Shown: positions 7,959-17,177 of the stretch, piece after piece
Position numbering within the stretch: position 1 is the first letter of the stretch
Layout: every line of letters starts with the position of its first letter
Notes under the pieces: generated by a model
The model's database searches: none
Told to the model about the DNA's origin: nothing
The model's input: the letters and a program-made list of their open reading frames with translations, nothing else
Program-made: the position numbers and the translations under genes
Source of the DNA: Terasakiella sp033100395
GTDB taxonomy: Bacteria; Pseudomonadota; Alphaproteobacteria; Rhodospirillales; Terasakiellaceae
Assembly (NCBI RefSeq): GCF_033100395.1
Contig: NZ_JAWLVJ010000022.1
Coordinates: forward strand, 11,815 to 75,814
Length of the DNA stretch: 64,000 bases
Direction of reading: 5' to 3'

Positions 7959-9482
7959 ATGAATAAAGATCAAACATATGATCTGTTTGTGATTGGTGGC
8001 GGGATCAACGGGTGTGGAATTGCCCGGGACGCAGCTGGTCGCGGCTTAAGTGTCTATCTTTGTGAAAAAGATGACCTGGCCCAGGGAACATCATCTTCAA
8101 GCACCAAGCTTATCCACGGTGGCCTGCGCTATCTGGAACATTATGAATTCCGTTTGGTGCGTGAATCTCTGATCGAACGTGAAGTTCTTTTAAAGAATGC
8201 GCCGCATATTATCTGGCCGCTTCGTTTCGTACTTCCACACAAGAAAGATATGCGTCCGGCCTGGATGCTGCGCCTTGGCTTGTTTATTTATGATCACCTG
8301 GGTGGTCGCGAGATTTTACCCGGTGCTTCCAGTGTAGATCTGCGAAACGATGAAGCCGGGGATCCGCTGCACGTACACTTTAAAAAGGCGTTTGAATATT
8401 CAGACTGCTGGGTGGATGATGCACGTTTCGTCGTACTGAACGCGATTGATGCCAAACGTTTGGGCGCTGTGATTCAGACCCGCACAAAATGTATTTCCAC
8501 ACGCCGTGACGGCAATATCTGGATTGTTGAAGTTGAAGATCAGCAGTCAGGTAAAGTAACTGAAATTAAAGCGAAATATCTCGTTAATGCCAGTGGCCCC
8601 TGGGTTCAGAATGTCATGGAAGACTGTAATCTGTCTTTCAGCGACGAAGGGGTTCGCCTGGTTCGTGGTAGTCACATTATTGTGCCGAAGCTTTATGATC
8701 ACGAACGTGCATATATTTTCCAGAACGAAGATGGCCGGATTTTCTTCTCTATCCCTTATGAAAATGATTTCACCCTGATCGGCACAACTGATGAAGATCA
8801 CAAGGGCGAAGTCAACGGGGTTGAAATCTCAACAGATGAAATCGCGTATCTTTGTAAAAGTGCAGAAAGCTACTTTACGAAAAAGATTACGCCAGCTGAT
8901 GTGGTCTGGTCTTATTCCGGCGTGCGTCCGCTTTATGATGACGGTGCCAGTGAAGCACAGGAAGCGACACGGGATTATGTGTTGAAGGACCATGGGGATG
9001 TAAATAATGCCCCGGTTCTGAACATCTTTGGTGGCAAGATCACGACCTATCGCAAATTATCTGAAGCCGCGCTGCTTAAAATCGCACCATACTTCCCCCA
9101 TATCAAACCGGCATGGACGAAAGATGCGCCACTGCCTGGGGGGGAGTTTGATGTCAGCACGGTAAACGAAAAAATCGAACAATTGCGCAAGGAATTTTCC
9201 TACCTGGATAAGGCTTGGGCAACGCGATTGGTACGAATGTATGGCTTGCGGGCATGGGAAATACTTGACCAAAAGCACAAAAAAGAAGATTTAGGTATAG
9301 ATTTCGGGGCGACATTAACAGAAACCGAAGTTATGTTTATGATAAACGAAGAATGGGCAACTTCGGTGGAAGACATTTTATGGCGTCGTTCCAAACTCGG
9401 CCTGCATATGACGAATGCGCAAAAGAGCATCCTTGAAGAGAAGGTTAAAACCTTCCTCGATGCCAAACAGAGCGCAGCTTAA
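7959..9482 (+). CDS. glpD: Aerobic glycerol-3-phosphate dehydrogenase
   Basis: The 507-residue FAD enzyme oxidises glycerol 3-phosphate to dihydroxyacetone phosphate at the inner membrane and passes electrons to quinone. The N-terminal dinucleotide motif VIGGGINGCGIARDAAGRG lies at residues 11-29. GlpD signatures follow: SSSSTKLIHGGLRYLE near 46 and the C-terminal FGGKITTYRKLSEAAL. Length is normal for the family. It is the first gene of a long plus-strand run with the glycerol importer and kinase, and its upstream region carries multiple putative GlpR operators. Confidence 0.95.
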   Translation: MNKDQTYDLFVIGGGINGCGIARDAAGRGLSVYLCEKDDLAQGTSSSSTKLIHGGLRYLEHYEFRLVRESLIEREVLLKNAPHIIWPLRFVLPHKKDMRPAWMLRLGLFIYDHLGGREILPGASSVDLRNDEAGDPLHVHFKKAFEYSDCWVDDARFVVLNAIDAKRLGAVIQTRTKCISTRRDGNIWIVEVEDQQSGKVTEIKAKYLVNASGPWVQNVMEDCNLSFSDEGVRLVRGSHIIVPKLYDHERAYIFQNEDGRIFFSIPYENDFTLIGTTDEDHKGEVNGVEISTDEIAYLCKSAESYFTKKITPADVVWSYSGVRPLYDDGASEAQEATRDYVLKDHGDVNNAPVLNIFGGKITTYRKLSEAALLKIAPYFPHIKPAWTKDAPLPGGEFDVSTVNEKIEQLRKEFSYLDKAWATRLVRMYGLRAWEILDQKHKKEDLGIDFGATLTETEVMFMINEEWATSVEDILWRRSKLGLHMTNAQKSILEEKVKTFLDAKQSAA

Positions 9483-9496
9483 ACAGAGAGGACTAA

Positions 9497-10585
9497 ATGA
9501 CTTTATCTCTTGAAAATGTAACGACGGTTGTAGGTGGGGAAACCCATATTCACCCCGTTACCCTGACATTGGAAAAGGGATCTTTGAATGTATTGTTAGG
9601 TCCAACCCTGTCAGGCAAGACATCTTTGATGCGCCTGATGGCAGGTTTGGACAAACCGACTGCAGGCCGTGTCCTGTGGGATGGCGAAGACGTAACAGGT
9701 GTGCCTGTGCAGAAACGTAATGTTGCCATGGTATACCAGCAATTCATCAATTATCCCGCCATGTCGGTTTATGAAAACATTGCTTCCCCTTTGCGTATCG
9801 AAGGACTGGATGACGCAAAAATTGATCGCAAGGTGCGCGAAGCAGCCGAGCTGATGAAACTGACGCCAATGCTGGATCGTAAGCCACTGGAACTTTCCGG
9901 TGGACAACAGCAACGAACCGCGCTCGCACGTGCGGTGGTGAAGGGCGCTGACCTTGTGGTTCTGGACGAGCCGCTGGCCAACCTGGATTACAAGTTGCGT
10001 GAAGAACTGCGCGCTGAAATTCCGCGTATCTTTGCTGAATCCGGTGCTGTTTTTGTATACGCAACCACCGAACCAACCGAAGCCCTGCTTTTGGGCGGTC
10101 ACACGGCAGCCCTGTGGGAAGGTCGCATGACACAGTTTGGTGAAACGCTGGACGTTTATCGCAATCCACAGGATGTGACGACTGCACGCGTTTTCTCTGA
10201 CCCGCCCATGAATTTTGTTTCTGTTGCGAAAGCCGGATCAAAGCTTCTGTTCGGGGAAGGTCAGACGGCTGCGGCTACAGGCAAACTTGCCAATCTTCCT
10301 GATGGTCGCATTCTGGCAGGTTTCCGCCCGGATCATCTGAAACTGCAACGCCCATCGGATGATGCGCTTGCGTTCCAGGTTGAAGTTGCGGTTTCTGAAA
10401 TCACGGGTTCTGAAAGCTTTATCCACGTCATCCATGGCGCTGACCGCTGGGTTGCCCTGACACACGGGGTGCATGAGCCGGAGTTGGGATCGAAGATGGA
10501 ACTCTATGTCAATCCGCATCAACTCTACATTTTCGATGAAGATGAAAAACTCATCTTCGCACCTGAATATGCCGAAGCTGCTTAA
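9497..10585 (+). CDS. glpS: Glycerol ABC transporter ATP-binding protein GlpS
   Basis: The 362-residue protein is a MalK-type ATPase with a C-terminal regulatory (TOBE-like) domain. Visible are Walker A GPTLSGKT (35-42), signature LSGGQ (133-137) and Walker B VVLDE (154-158). The H-loop, normally THDQ.EA, reads TTEPTEA, so the switch histidine is Thr191. The partner GlpT shows the complementary defect. The set glpSTPQUV is the glycerol importer described in Rhizobium leguminosarum, and gene order here (glpD, S, T, P, Q, U, V, then glpK) matches it. Confidence 0.87.
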   Translation: MTLSLENVTTVVGGETHIHPVTLTLEKGSLNVLLGPTLSGKTSLMRLMAGLDKPTAGRVLWDGEDVTGVPVQKRNVAMVYQQFINYPAMSVYENIASPLRIEGLDDAKIDRKVREAAELMKLTPMLDRKPLELSGGQQQRTALARAVVKGADLVVLDEPLANLDYKLREELRAEIPRIFAESGAVFVYATTEPTEALLLGGHTAALWEGRMTQFGETLDVYRNPQDVTTARVFSDPPMNFVSVAKAGSKLLFGEGQTAAATGKLANLPDGRILAGFRPDHLKLQRPSDDALAFQVEVAVSEITGSESFIHVIHGADRWVALTHGVHEPELGSKMELYVNPHQLYIFDEDEKLIFAPEYAEAA

Positions 10586-10599
10586 GGAGGAGAGTTAAA

Positions 10600-11682
10600 A
10601 TGGCTGAGATTCATCTCAAAAACCTGGCACATAGCTATCTGCCGCATCCTTCCGGGCCTTCGGATTATGCGCTGAAGAAAATCGACCACGTCTGGGAAGA
10701 CGGCAAGGCTTATGCGTTGCTTGGTCCATCTGGTTGCGGGAAGTCAACACTGCTGAACATCATTTCCGGTCTGTTGACCCCAAGTGAAGGCGCGGTTTTG
10801 TTTGATGGCGAAGATGTTTCGCGTCTTCCAACCGAAAAACGCCATATCGCGCAGGTGTTCCAGTTCCCGGTGGTCTATGACACCATGACGGTTTACGACA
10901 ATCTGGCCTTTCCGCTGAAGAACCGTGGGCATGACAGTGCGACAATTGACAAGCGCGTCACCGAAATCGCCGCCATGTTGGAAATGACTGATGTGCTCAA
11001 TAAAAAAGCAAGCGGTCTGACAGCGGATGCGAAACAAAAGATTTCCCTGGGCCGTGGCCTGGTTCGTCAGAACGTATCAGCGATCCTGTTTGATGAACCG
11101 CTGACTGTAATTGATCCACATCTTAAGTGGATGTTGCGGATGCAATTGAAGGCGCTTCACAAAAAGCTGAACCGCACCATGATCTATGTGACGCACGATC
11201 AGACGGAAGCTTTGACTTTCGCAGATAAAGTTGTGGTGATGTATGACGGTGACGTTGTGCAGATGGGCACGCCACAGGAATTGTTTGAACGTCCTGCCCA
11301 CACATTTGTCGGCTACTTCATCGGAAGCCCGGGCATGAATGTGATCCCAGCCCACGTTGATGGCACACACGCCTATATCGAAGGCTGCACCATTGAGTTG
11401 GGCCATGGATATCAAGGTATTTCCGGTTCCAACGTTGAAATCGGTGTGCGCCCTGAATTTACATCCCTTGGTGTGGATGGCGAAGGTTTGCCTGTTACCA
11501 TCAAACGTATCGAAGATGTCGGTCGCCACAAGATTGTGCGTGCAGATTTCTTTGGCAGTGAAGTCAATGTGATGGTGCCAGAAGGCATGCCGATCAGTGA
11601 TCGCGCCAATCGTGTGAAATTTGATCCGCAGAAAGTGAATGTCTATTCCGAAAGCTGGATCGTAGACGGGGAGGTTGCTTAA
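10600..11682 (+). CDS. glpT: Glycerol ABC transporter ATP-binding protein GlpT
   Basis: The 360-residue MalK-type ATPase is the second ATP-binding subunit of the glycerol importer. Walker A is GPSGCGKST (42-50), Walker B AILFDE, and the H-loop is intact (VTHDQTEAL, His199). The signature motif, normally LSGGQQQR, reads LTADAKQK (140-147), so the LSGGQ contact to ATP is lost. Paired with GlpS, which keeps the signature but lacks the H-loop His, this predicts a heterodimer with one canonical and one degenerate ATP site. A strong AAGGAGGAG ribosome site precedes it. Confidence 0.87.
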   Translation: MAEIHLKNLAHSYLPHPSGPSDYALKKIDHVWEDGKAYALLGPSGCGKSTLLNIISGLLTPSEGAVLFDGEDVSRLPTEKRHIAQVFQFPVVYDTMTVYDNLAFPLKNRGHDSATIDKRVTEIAAMLEMTDVLNKKASGLTADAKQKISLGRGLVRQNVSAILFDEPLTVIDPHLKWMLRMQLKALHKKLNRTMIYVTHDQTEALTFADKVVVMYDGDVVQMGTPQELFERPAHTFVGYFIGSPGMNVIPAHVDGTHAYIEGCTIELGHGYQGISGSNVEIGVRPEFTSLGVDGEGLPVTIKRIEDVGRHKIVRADFFGSEVNVMVPEGMPISDRANRVKFDPQKVNVYSESWIVDGEVA

Positions 11683-12552
11683 ATGAACAAGCCTATGAAC
11701 AATAAAGCATGGTTCCTGGTTCTCCCGGTTGTACTGCTGGTTGCCTTCAGTGCGGTCATTCCGTTGATGACGGTGGTGAACTATTCCGTACAGGATACGT
11801 TTGGTAACAACGAATTTTACTGGGCCGGGATCGAATGGTTTGAAGAAATCATTAATTCTGAACGGTTCCACGACGCCCTTGGTCGCCAGTTCTTCTTTAC
11901 CGCAACCATTCTCGCCATCGAAATCCCGCTGGGTATCATTGTGGCGCTGAATATGCCGAAAAAAGGCTGGGGTGTACCGGCTAGTCTGGTTCTGATGTCT
12001 CTGCCACTGCTTATTCCCTGGAACGTGGTTGGTACCATCTGGCAGGTTTTTGGCCGCGAAGACATTGGTCTTTTAGGGGCAGTGCTGAACGGTATGGGAA
12101 TTGATTACAACTATTCACAAAACATCTTTGATGCCTGGGCGACCATTATCATCATGGATGTCTGGCACTGGACATCGCTTGTAGCCCTTCTTTGCTACGC
12201 TGGTTTGCAGTCCATTCCAGAAGCTTACTATCAGGCGGCGAAAATCGATGGGGCAAGCCGTTGGGCAACCTTCCGCTACATCGAATTGCCAAAGATGCAC
12301 CGTGTGTTGCTGATCGCCTTCCTGCTGCGCTTCATGGATAGCTTCATGATCTACACTGAACCGCTTGTGGTCACAGGTGGCGGGCCGGGTAACTCAACAA
12401 CCCTGCTGTCCATCGACCTGGTGAAAATGGCCATTGGACAATTCGATCTTGGTCCGGCTGCTGCCTTCTCGATCGTGTACTTCCTGATCATTCTGCTGGT
12501 GAGCTGGGTTCTCTATACCATCATGACCAATCTTGACAAGAAAGGGGGCTGA
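11683..12552 (+). CDS. glpP: Glycerol ABC transporter permease GlpP
   Basis: The 289-residue inner-membrane protein has six predicted helices and the binding-protein-dependent permease EAA loop (QAAKIDGASRWATFRYIELP, near residue 185). It is a MalF/UgpA-type permease. It begins directly after the glpT stop with no spacer, so the two are translationally coupled. Together with GlpQ it should form the channel for glycerol. Confidence 0.87.
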   Translation: MNKPMNNKAWFLVLPVVLLVAFSAVIPLMTVVNYSVQDTFGNNEFYWAGIEWFEEIINSERFHDALGRQFFFTATILAIEIPLGIIVALNMPKKGWGVPASLVLMSLPLLIPWNVVGTIWQVFGREDIGLLGAVLNGMGIDYNYSQNIFDAWATIIIMDVWHWTSLVALLCYAGLQSIPEAYYQAAKIDGASRWATFRYIELPKMHRVLLIAFLLRFMDSFMIYTEPLVVTGGGPGNSTTLLSIDLVKMAIGQFDLGPAAAFSIVYFLIILLVSWVLYTIMTNLDKKGG

Positions 12553-12554
12553 TT

Positions 12555-13412
12555 ATGACTGCCGCTACGACTACCGCACAGACAACCAGTGTCCCTCTTT
12601 TGAGGGGCCTTGGGATCAGCAAAAGCGCTGTAATCATGGTTGCTTATATCGTGTTCCTCATGCTGCCGATTTACTGGCTGTTGAACATGAGTTTGAAAAC
12701 AAACCAGGAAATCCTGTCCAGCTTTACGCTGTGGCCTGATAACCTGACCTTTCAGAACTATATCACCATCTTTACGGACCCCAGCTGGTATTCCGGTTAC
12801 ATCAACTCCATCACCTATGTTGTGATGAACACGGTGATTTCCATCTCGGTGGCTTTGCCTGCAGCGTATGCTTTTTCTCGCTATCGCTTCCTGGGGGATC
12901 AGCACCTGTTTTTCTGGCTGCTGACGAACCGTATGGCACCACCAGCTGTATTCGCCCTGCCGTTCTTCCAGCTTTACAGCTCGGTTGGTTTGTTCGATAC
13001 GCACATCGCTGTGGCACTGGCTCACGTTCTCTTTAACGTCCCGCTGGCTGTATGGATCATGGAAGGTTTCATGTCCGGCGTGCCGAAGGAAATTGACGAG
13101 ACTGCCTATATCGATGGCTACAGCTTCCCGAAATTCTTCGTGAAAATCTTTATGCCCCTGATCGCATCAGGTGTGGGTGTGGCTGCCTTCTTCTGCTTCA
13201 TGTTCTCATGGGTAGAACTGCTGCTGGCACGGACCCTGACATCAGTTGATGCAAAACCGATCGCTGCGACCATGACCCGTACAGTAGGTGCCGCTGGTAT
13301 CGACTGGGGTGTGCTGGCCGCCGCCGGAGTACTCACCATCATTCCAGGTGCACTCGTGATCTGGTTTGTTCGTAACTACATCGCCAAGGGCTTCGCCCTG
13401 GGCCGCGTATAA
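12555..13412 (+). CDS. glpQ: Glycerol ABC transporter permease GlpQ
   Basis: The 285-residue MalG/UgpE-type permease starts two bases after glpP ends. It has six predicted helices and an EAA loop (DETAYIDGYSFPKFFVKIFMPL, near residues 179-200). The pair of consecutive permeases with two ATPases upstream and a binding protein downstream defines a complete carbohydrate-type ABC importer. It should not be confused with the phosphodiesterase GlpQ of enteric bacteria, which is unrelated. Confidence 0.86.
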   Translation: MTAATTTAQTTSVPLLRGLGISKSAVIMVAYIVFLMLPIYWLLNMSLKTNQEILSSFTLWPDNLTFQNYITIFTDPSWYSGYINSITYVVMNTVISISVALPAAYAFSRYRFLGDQHLFFWLLTNRMAPPAVFALPFFQLYSSVGLFDTHIAVALAHVLFNVPLAVWIMEGFMSGVPKEIDETAYIDGYSFPKFFVKIFMPLIASGVGVAAFFCFMFSWVELLLARTLTSVDAKPIAATMTRTVGAAGIDWGVLAAAGVLTIIPGALVIWFVRNYIAKGFALGRV

Positions 13413-13427
13413 GGAAAGGAGGACGTT

Positions 13428-13712
13428 ATGGATTTGGATTTAAGCTGGATGGCGTGGACCTGGCAAACGGCCACCTTCTTCCTGACTATTTTAAGCTTGC
13501 TGATCATCATGACTATTAGGGCCATCAAAGCCCCGCAGTTGCCCCGTGTTGGTATCCTGCGCTTTGAGACTACGCCCGGTGATCGTTTGTTTATTTCGCT
13601 TCTCGGCAGTGCATTTATCTGTCTCGGCTGGCTCGCCATCTTCGGTGGTCCGCTGTACGGCGCACTGGGAGTTTGTTTCATCTATGCCGGATCAGTATTC
13701 CGTTGGGTTTGA
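13428..13712 (+). CDS. glpU: Small membrane subunit GlpU (DUF2160)
   Basis: The 94-residue protein has three predicted membrane helices (about 8-30, 52-69 and 72-90) and the DUF2160 core RVGILRFETTPGDRLFISLLG. DUF2160 proteins sit between the permeases and the binding protein in glycerol ABC operons, where this one is called GlpU. Its molecular role is unknown. An AAGGAAAGGAGG ribosome site precedes the ATG. Confidence 0.8.
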   Translation: MDLDLSWMAWTWQTATFFLTILSLLIIMTIRAIKAPQLPRVGILRFETTPGDRLFISLLGSAFICLGWLAIFGGPLYGALGVCFIYAGSVFRWV

Positions 13713-13783
13713 TGAAATTCAATTGTCCTGCAGAGACTAGGAACATCTGCAGGGCACAATTTAAAACAGTGGAGGTATTCCTA

Positions 13784-15502
13784 ATGAAAAAGAAACTTGC
13801 TATGAGAGCAGCAGCCGTTGCACTTCTGGCTGGCTTGGCAGCTTCTCCAGCTTATGCTGGGATGGATGAAGCCAAGAAATGGGTAGAGTCTGAATTCCAG
13901 CCTTCGACCCTCTCTCAGGCGGACCAGATGAAAGAAATGGACTGGTTTGTTAAAGCCGCCGAACCTTTCAAAGGTATGGAAATCAACGTTGTTTCTGAAA
14001 CAATTGCAACGCACGAGTATGAAGCAAAAACTCTGGCAAAAGCATTTACAGAAATCACAGGCATCAAAATCAATCACGACCTGATTGGTGAAGGTGACGT
14101 TGTTGAAAAACTGCAAACCCAAATGCAGTCCGGCAAAAACATCTATGACGCTTATATCAATGACTCCGATCTGATCGGTACACACTGGCGCTATCAGCAG
14201 GTTCGTAACCTGACTGACTGGATGGCGGGTGAAGGTAAAGACGTAACCAACCCAATGCTGGACGTTGATGACTTTATTGGTAAGGATTTCACAACAGGTC
14301 CTGATGGTAAGCTTTATCAGCTGCCCGACCAACAGTTTGCGAACCTATACTGGTTCCGTTACGACTGGTTCACTGATCCAAAGATCAAGGCGCAGTTTAA
14401 AGAGAAATATGGCTACGAACTGGGTGTTCCTGTTAACTGGTCTGCTTACGAAGACATCGCTGCCTTCTTTACAAATGACGTAAAAGAAATCGACGGCAAG
14501 CGCGTATACGGTCACATGGATTACGGTAAGAAAGATCCATCCCTTGGCTGGCGTTTCACTGATGCATGGCTGTCTATGGCTGGTGCTGGTGATGCGGGTG
14601 AACCAAACGGTCTTCCCGTTGATGAATGGGGCATTCGTGTAGACGAAAACAGCCGCCCTGTTGGCTCAAGCGTTGAACGTGGTGGCGCAACAAACGGCCC
14701 GGCTGCTGTATATTCTGTTGAAAAATACGTTGATTGGCTGAAGAAATACGCCCCACCATCTGCGGGTGGTATGGTCTTCTCTGAAGCAGGTCCTGTTCCT
14801 GCACAAGGGTCTATCGCACAGCAAATGTTCTGGTACACAGCATTTACAGCCTCCATGGTTGAAGAAAACCTGCCTGTAATGGGCAAAGATGGTCTGCCAA
14901 AATGGCGTATGGCGCCATCACCAAAAGGTGCTTACTGGCAGGAAGGTCAGAAGCTGGGTTATCAGGATGCTGGTTCCTGGACACTGATGAAATCTACGCC
15001 AGTTGATCGTGCAAAAGCTGCATGGTTGTACGCACAGTTTGTTGTTTCCAAGTCCGTATCTCTGAAGAAATCCCACGTGGGTCTGACGTTTGTACGTGAC
15101 AGCGACATCAACCACGCGTCTTTCACAGAACGTGCACCTAAACTGGGTGGTCTGGTTGAATTCTACCGTTCACCAGCACGTGTTCAGTGGTCCCCAACTG
15201 GTACCAACGTTCCTGATTATCCAAAGCTGGCTCAGTTGTGGTGGCAGAACATTGGTGATGCATCTTCTGGTGCAAAAACACCACAAGAAGCCATGGATGC
15301 GCTTGCAAAAGCACAGGATAAAGTTTTGGCCCGTCTGGAGCGCGCTGGCGTTCAGGGCGACAAAGGTCCGAAGCTGAACCCTAAGAAGGACAAGGAATAC
15401 TGGTTGTCCCAACCTGGTTCTCCAAAAGCCAAACTGGCGAACGAGAAACCAACCCCGATCACCGTCGATTATGACGAGCTGATTAAGTCCTGGAAAAAGT
15501 AA
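13784..15502 (+). CDS. glpV: Glycerol ABC transporter substrate-binding protein GlpV
   Basis: The 572-residue periplasmic binding protein has a clean signal peptide (residues 1-25, cleavage after ASPAYA) and a family 1 extracellular solute-binding fold. It is larger than most such proteins, as is usual for GlpV. I chose the start at 13784, which follows a GGAGG site; upstream in-frame codons would spoil the signal peptide. It should capture glycerol for the GlpPQ channel. A large hairpin follows the stop and may set the amount of downstream glpK mRNA. Confidence 0.87.
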   Translation: MKKKLAMRAAAVALLAGLAASPAYAGMDEAKKWVESEFQPSTLSQADQMKEMDWFVKAAEPFKGMEINVVSETIATHEYEAKTLAKAFTEITGIKINHDLIGEGDVVEKLQTQMQSGKNIYDAYINDSDLIGTHWRYQQVRNLTDWMAGEGKDVTNPMLDVDDFIGKDFTTGPDGKLYQLPDQQFANLYWFRYDWFTDPKIKAQFKEKYGYELGVPVNWSAYEDIAAFFTNDVKEIDGKRVYGHMDYGKKDPSLGWRFTDAWLSMAGAGDAGEPNGLPVDEWGIRVDENSRPVGSSVERGGATNGPAAVYSVEKYVDWLKKYAPPSAGGMVFSEAGPVPAQGSIAQQMFWYTAFTASMVEENLPVMGKDGLPKWRMAPSPKGAYWQEGQKLGYQDAGSWTLMKSTPVDRAKAAWLYAQFVVSKSVSLKKSHVGLTFVRDSDINHASFTERAPKLGGLVEFYRSPARVQWSPTGTNVPDYPKLAQLWWQNIGDASSGAKTPQEAMDALAKAQDKVLARLERAGVQGDKGPKLNPKKDKEYWLSQPGSPKAKLANEKPTPITVDYDELIKSWKK

Positions 15503-15513
15503 TTAACTTTTTC

Positions 15514-15569
15514 CTCTCCCCGAGCGGGGTGGTGCTGGTTCCCAAATTGTGCATCACCCCAATCGAGAG
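15514..15569 (+). other. Long hairpin between glpV and glpK
   Basis: CTCTC at 15514-15518 pairs with GAGAG at 15565-15569. Inside it, GGGGTGGTGC (15526-15535 region) pairs with GCATCACCCC (15551-15560), and a small CCCCGAGCGGGG hairpin competes. There is no T run straight after, so it is more likely a partial terminator or an mRNA-stabilising 3' structure for the abundant binding protein than a full stop. Confidence 0.4.
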
Positions 15570-15643
15570 AAAATTTATTTAGAAATTTCATTATTTTATA
15601 CGCATACTGAACGCTTCATATATTGAAGTTAAGGATTGGAAAA

Positions 15644-17140
15644 ATGGCTGACTACATTCTGGCAATTGATCAAGGCACCACATCGACGCGGGCAATCGTA
15701 TTTGATACGGACCTGAAAGTCGTCTCAGTGGCCCAGGAAGACTTTGATCAACATTTCCCCAATCCGGGCTGGGTGGAACATGATCCGGAAGATTTGTTCA
15801 ACACAACTGTTTCGACATGCCGCGCTGCCCTTGAAAAAGCAAATTTAAAAGCAGGTGAGATCGCCAGTATCGGCATCACCAACCAACGTGAAACCACTGT
15901 CTTGTGGGATCGCAACACCGGAAAAGCCATCCATAACGCCATCGTCTGGCAGGATCGCCGTGCTGCAGAACTTTGTGCAGAACTGGTTGAAGCCGGCCAT
16001 GAAGAGATGGTGGTGGATAAGACGGGCCTTCTGATTGACTCATACTTTAGCGGTAATAAGGTCCGTTGGGTGTTGAAAAGTGTCGATGGTGCACGTGACA
16101 AGGCAGAAGCGGGTGAGTTGATGTTCGGCACCGTTGAAACCTGGCTGATCTGGCGATTGACGGGTGGGGCGGTTCATGCAACCGATGCCACCAACGCGTC
16201 GCGCACCATGATGTATGATATTCGCAATGGCAAATGGGATGATGAACTGTTGGCTCTGCTTGACGTTCCAGCATCTGTCCTGCCAGAAGTGAAAGACAGT
16301 TCGGCTGATTACGGCCAGACACTGGAAGAATTCTTCGGTGCGCCCATCAAAATCGGTGGTGCCATTGGCGATCAGCAAAGTGCGGCTGTCGGTCAGGCTT
16401 GCTTTAGCGCAGGCATGATGAAATCCACATATGGCACCGGATGTTTTGCTTTGTTGAACACAGGCGATCAGATGGTGCGATCAAACAATCGTTTGTTGAC
16501 TACGGTGGCTTATCAGATTGACGGTAAGACAAGCTATGCCCTGGAAGGCTCTATCTTTATTGCAGGTGCCGTTGTGCAATGGCTGCGCGATGGTTTGAAA
16601 ATGATTACGGATGCGTCTGAAACACAGGCGATGGCACAGGATGCTGCTGAAAACCAGGATGTGGTGATGGTGCCTGCCTTTACCGGGCTTGGCGCACCTT
16701 ACTGGGATGCCCATGCACGCGGTGCAATCTTTGGATTGTCGCGTGGTACAGGGCCAAATGAATTTGCACGCGCAGCCCTGCAGAGTGTGGGCTATCAGAC
16801 CCGTGATCTGCTGGAAGCCATGCATAAGGATTGGGAAAATACGACAGGTGAAGAAACCATCCTGCGTGTGGATGGCGGCATGACCGCCTCTGACTGGACC
16901 ATGCAGTTCCTGTCCGACATTCTGGGTGCGCCTGTGGATCGCCCGACGATCTTGGAAACAACGGCTGTAGGTGCAGCTTATATGGCGGGCTTGCATGCAG
17001 GTGTGCTGCCAGCACCGGATGAATTTGCAAAACTTTGGGCGCTGGAGAAACGCTTCACGCCGACTATGGATGAAACCGAGCGACAAGGAAAATATGAGCG
17101 ATGGCAAGATTGTGTGTCGCGTACATTGTCGCGAGCCTGA
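15644..17140 (+). CDS. glpK: Glycerol kinase
   Basis: The 498-residue FGGY-family kinase phosphorylates glycerol to glycerol 3-phosphate, the substrate of GlpD and the inducer of GlpR. It shows the N-terminal phosphate-binding AIDQGTTSTRAIVFD, the family VWQDRR and GNKVRWVL motifs, and the C-terminal RVDGGMTASDWTMQFL. Length is exactly that of the family. The start at 15644 follows AAGGATTGG. Spacing to glpV is 141 bases with a hairpin between, so glpK is probably co-transcribed at lower level. Confidence 0.96.
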   Translation: MADYILAIDQGTTSTRAIVFDTDLKVVSVAQEDFDQHFPNPGWVEHDPEDLFNTTVSTCRAALEKANLKAGEIASIGITNQRETTVLWDRNTGKAIHNAIVWQDRRAAELCAELVEAGHEEMVVDKTGLLIDSYFSGNKVRWVLKSVDGARDKAEAGELMFGTVETWLIWRLTGGAVHATDATNASRTMMYDIRNGKWDDELLALLDVPASVLPEVKDSSADYGQTLEEFFGAPIKIGGAIGDQQSAAVGQACFSAGMMKSTYGTGCFALLNTGDQMVRSNNRLLTTVAYQIDGKTSYALEGSIFIAGAVVQWLRDGLKMITDASETQAMAQDAAENQDVVMVPAFTGLGAPYWDAHARGAIFGLSRGTGPNEFARAALQSVGYQTRDLLEAMHKDWENTTGEETILRVDGGMTASDWTMQFLSDILGAPVDRPTILETTAVGAAYMAGLHAGVLPAPDEFAKLWALEKRFTPTMDETERQGKYERWQDCVSRTLSRA

Positions 17141-17177
17141 TTAAGGCTTAACAAAACCAAAAAGGAATTTTTTCAAG

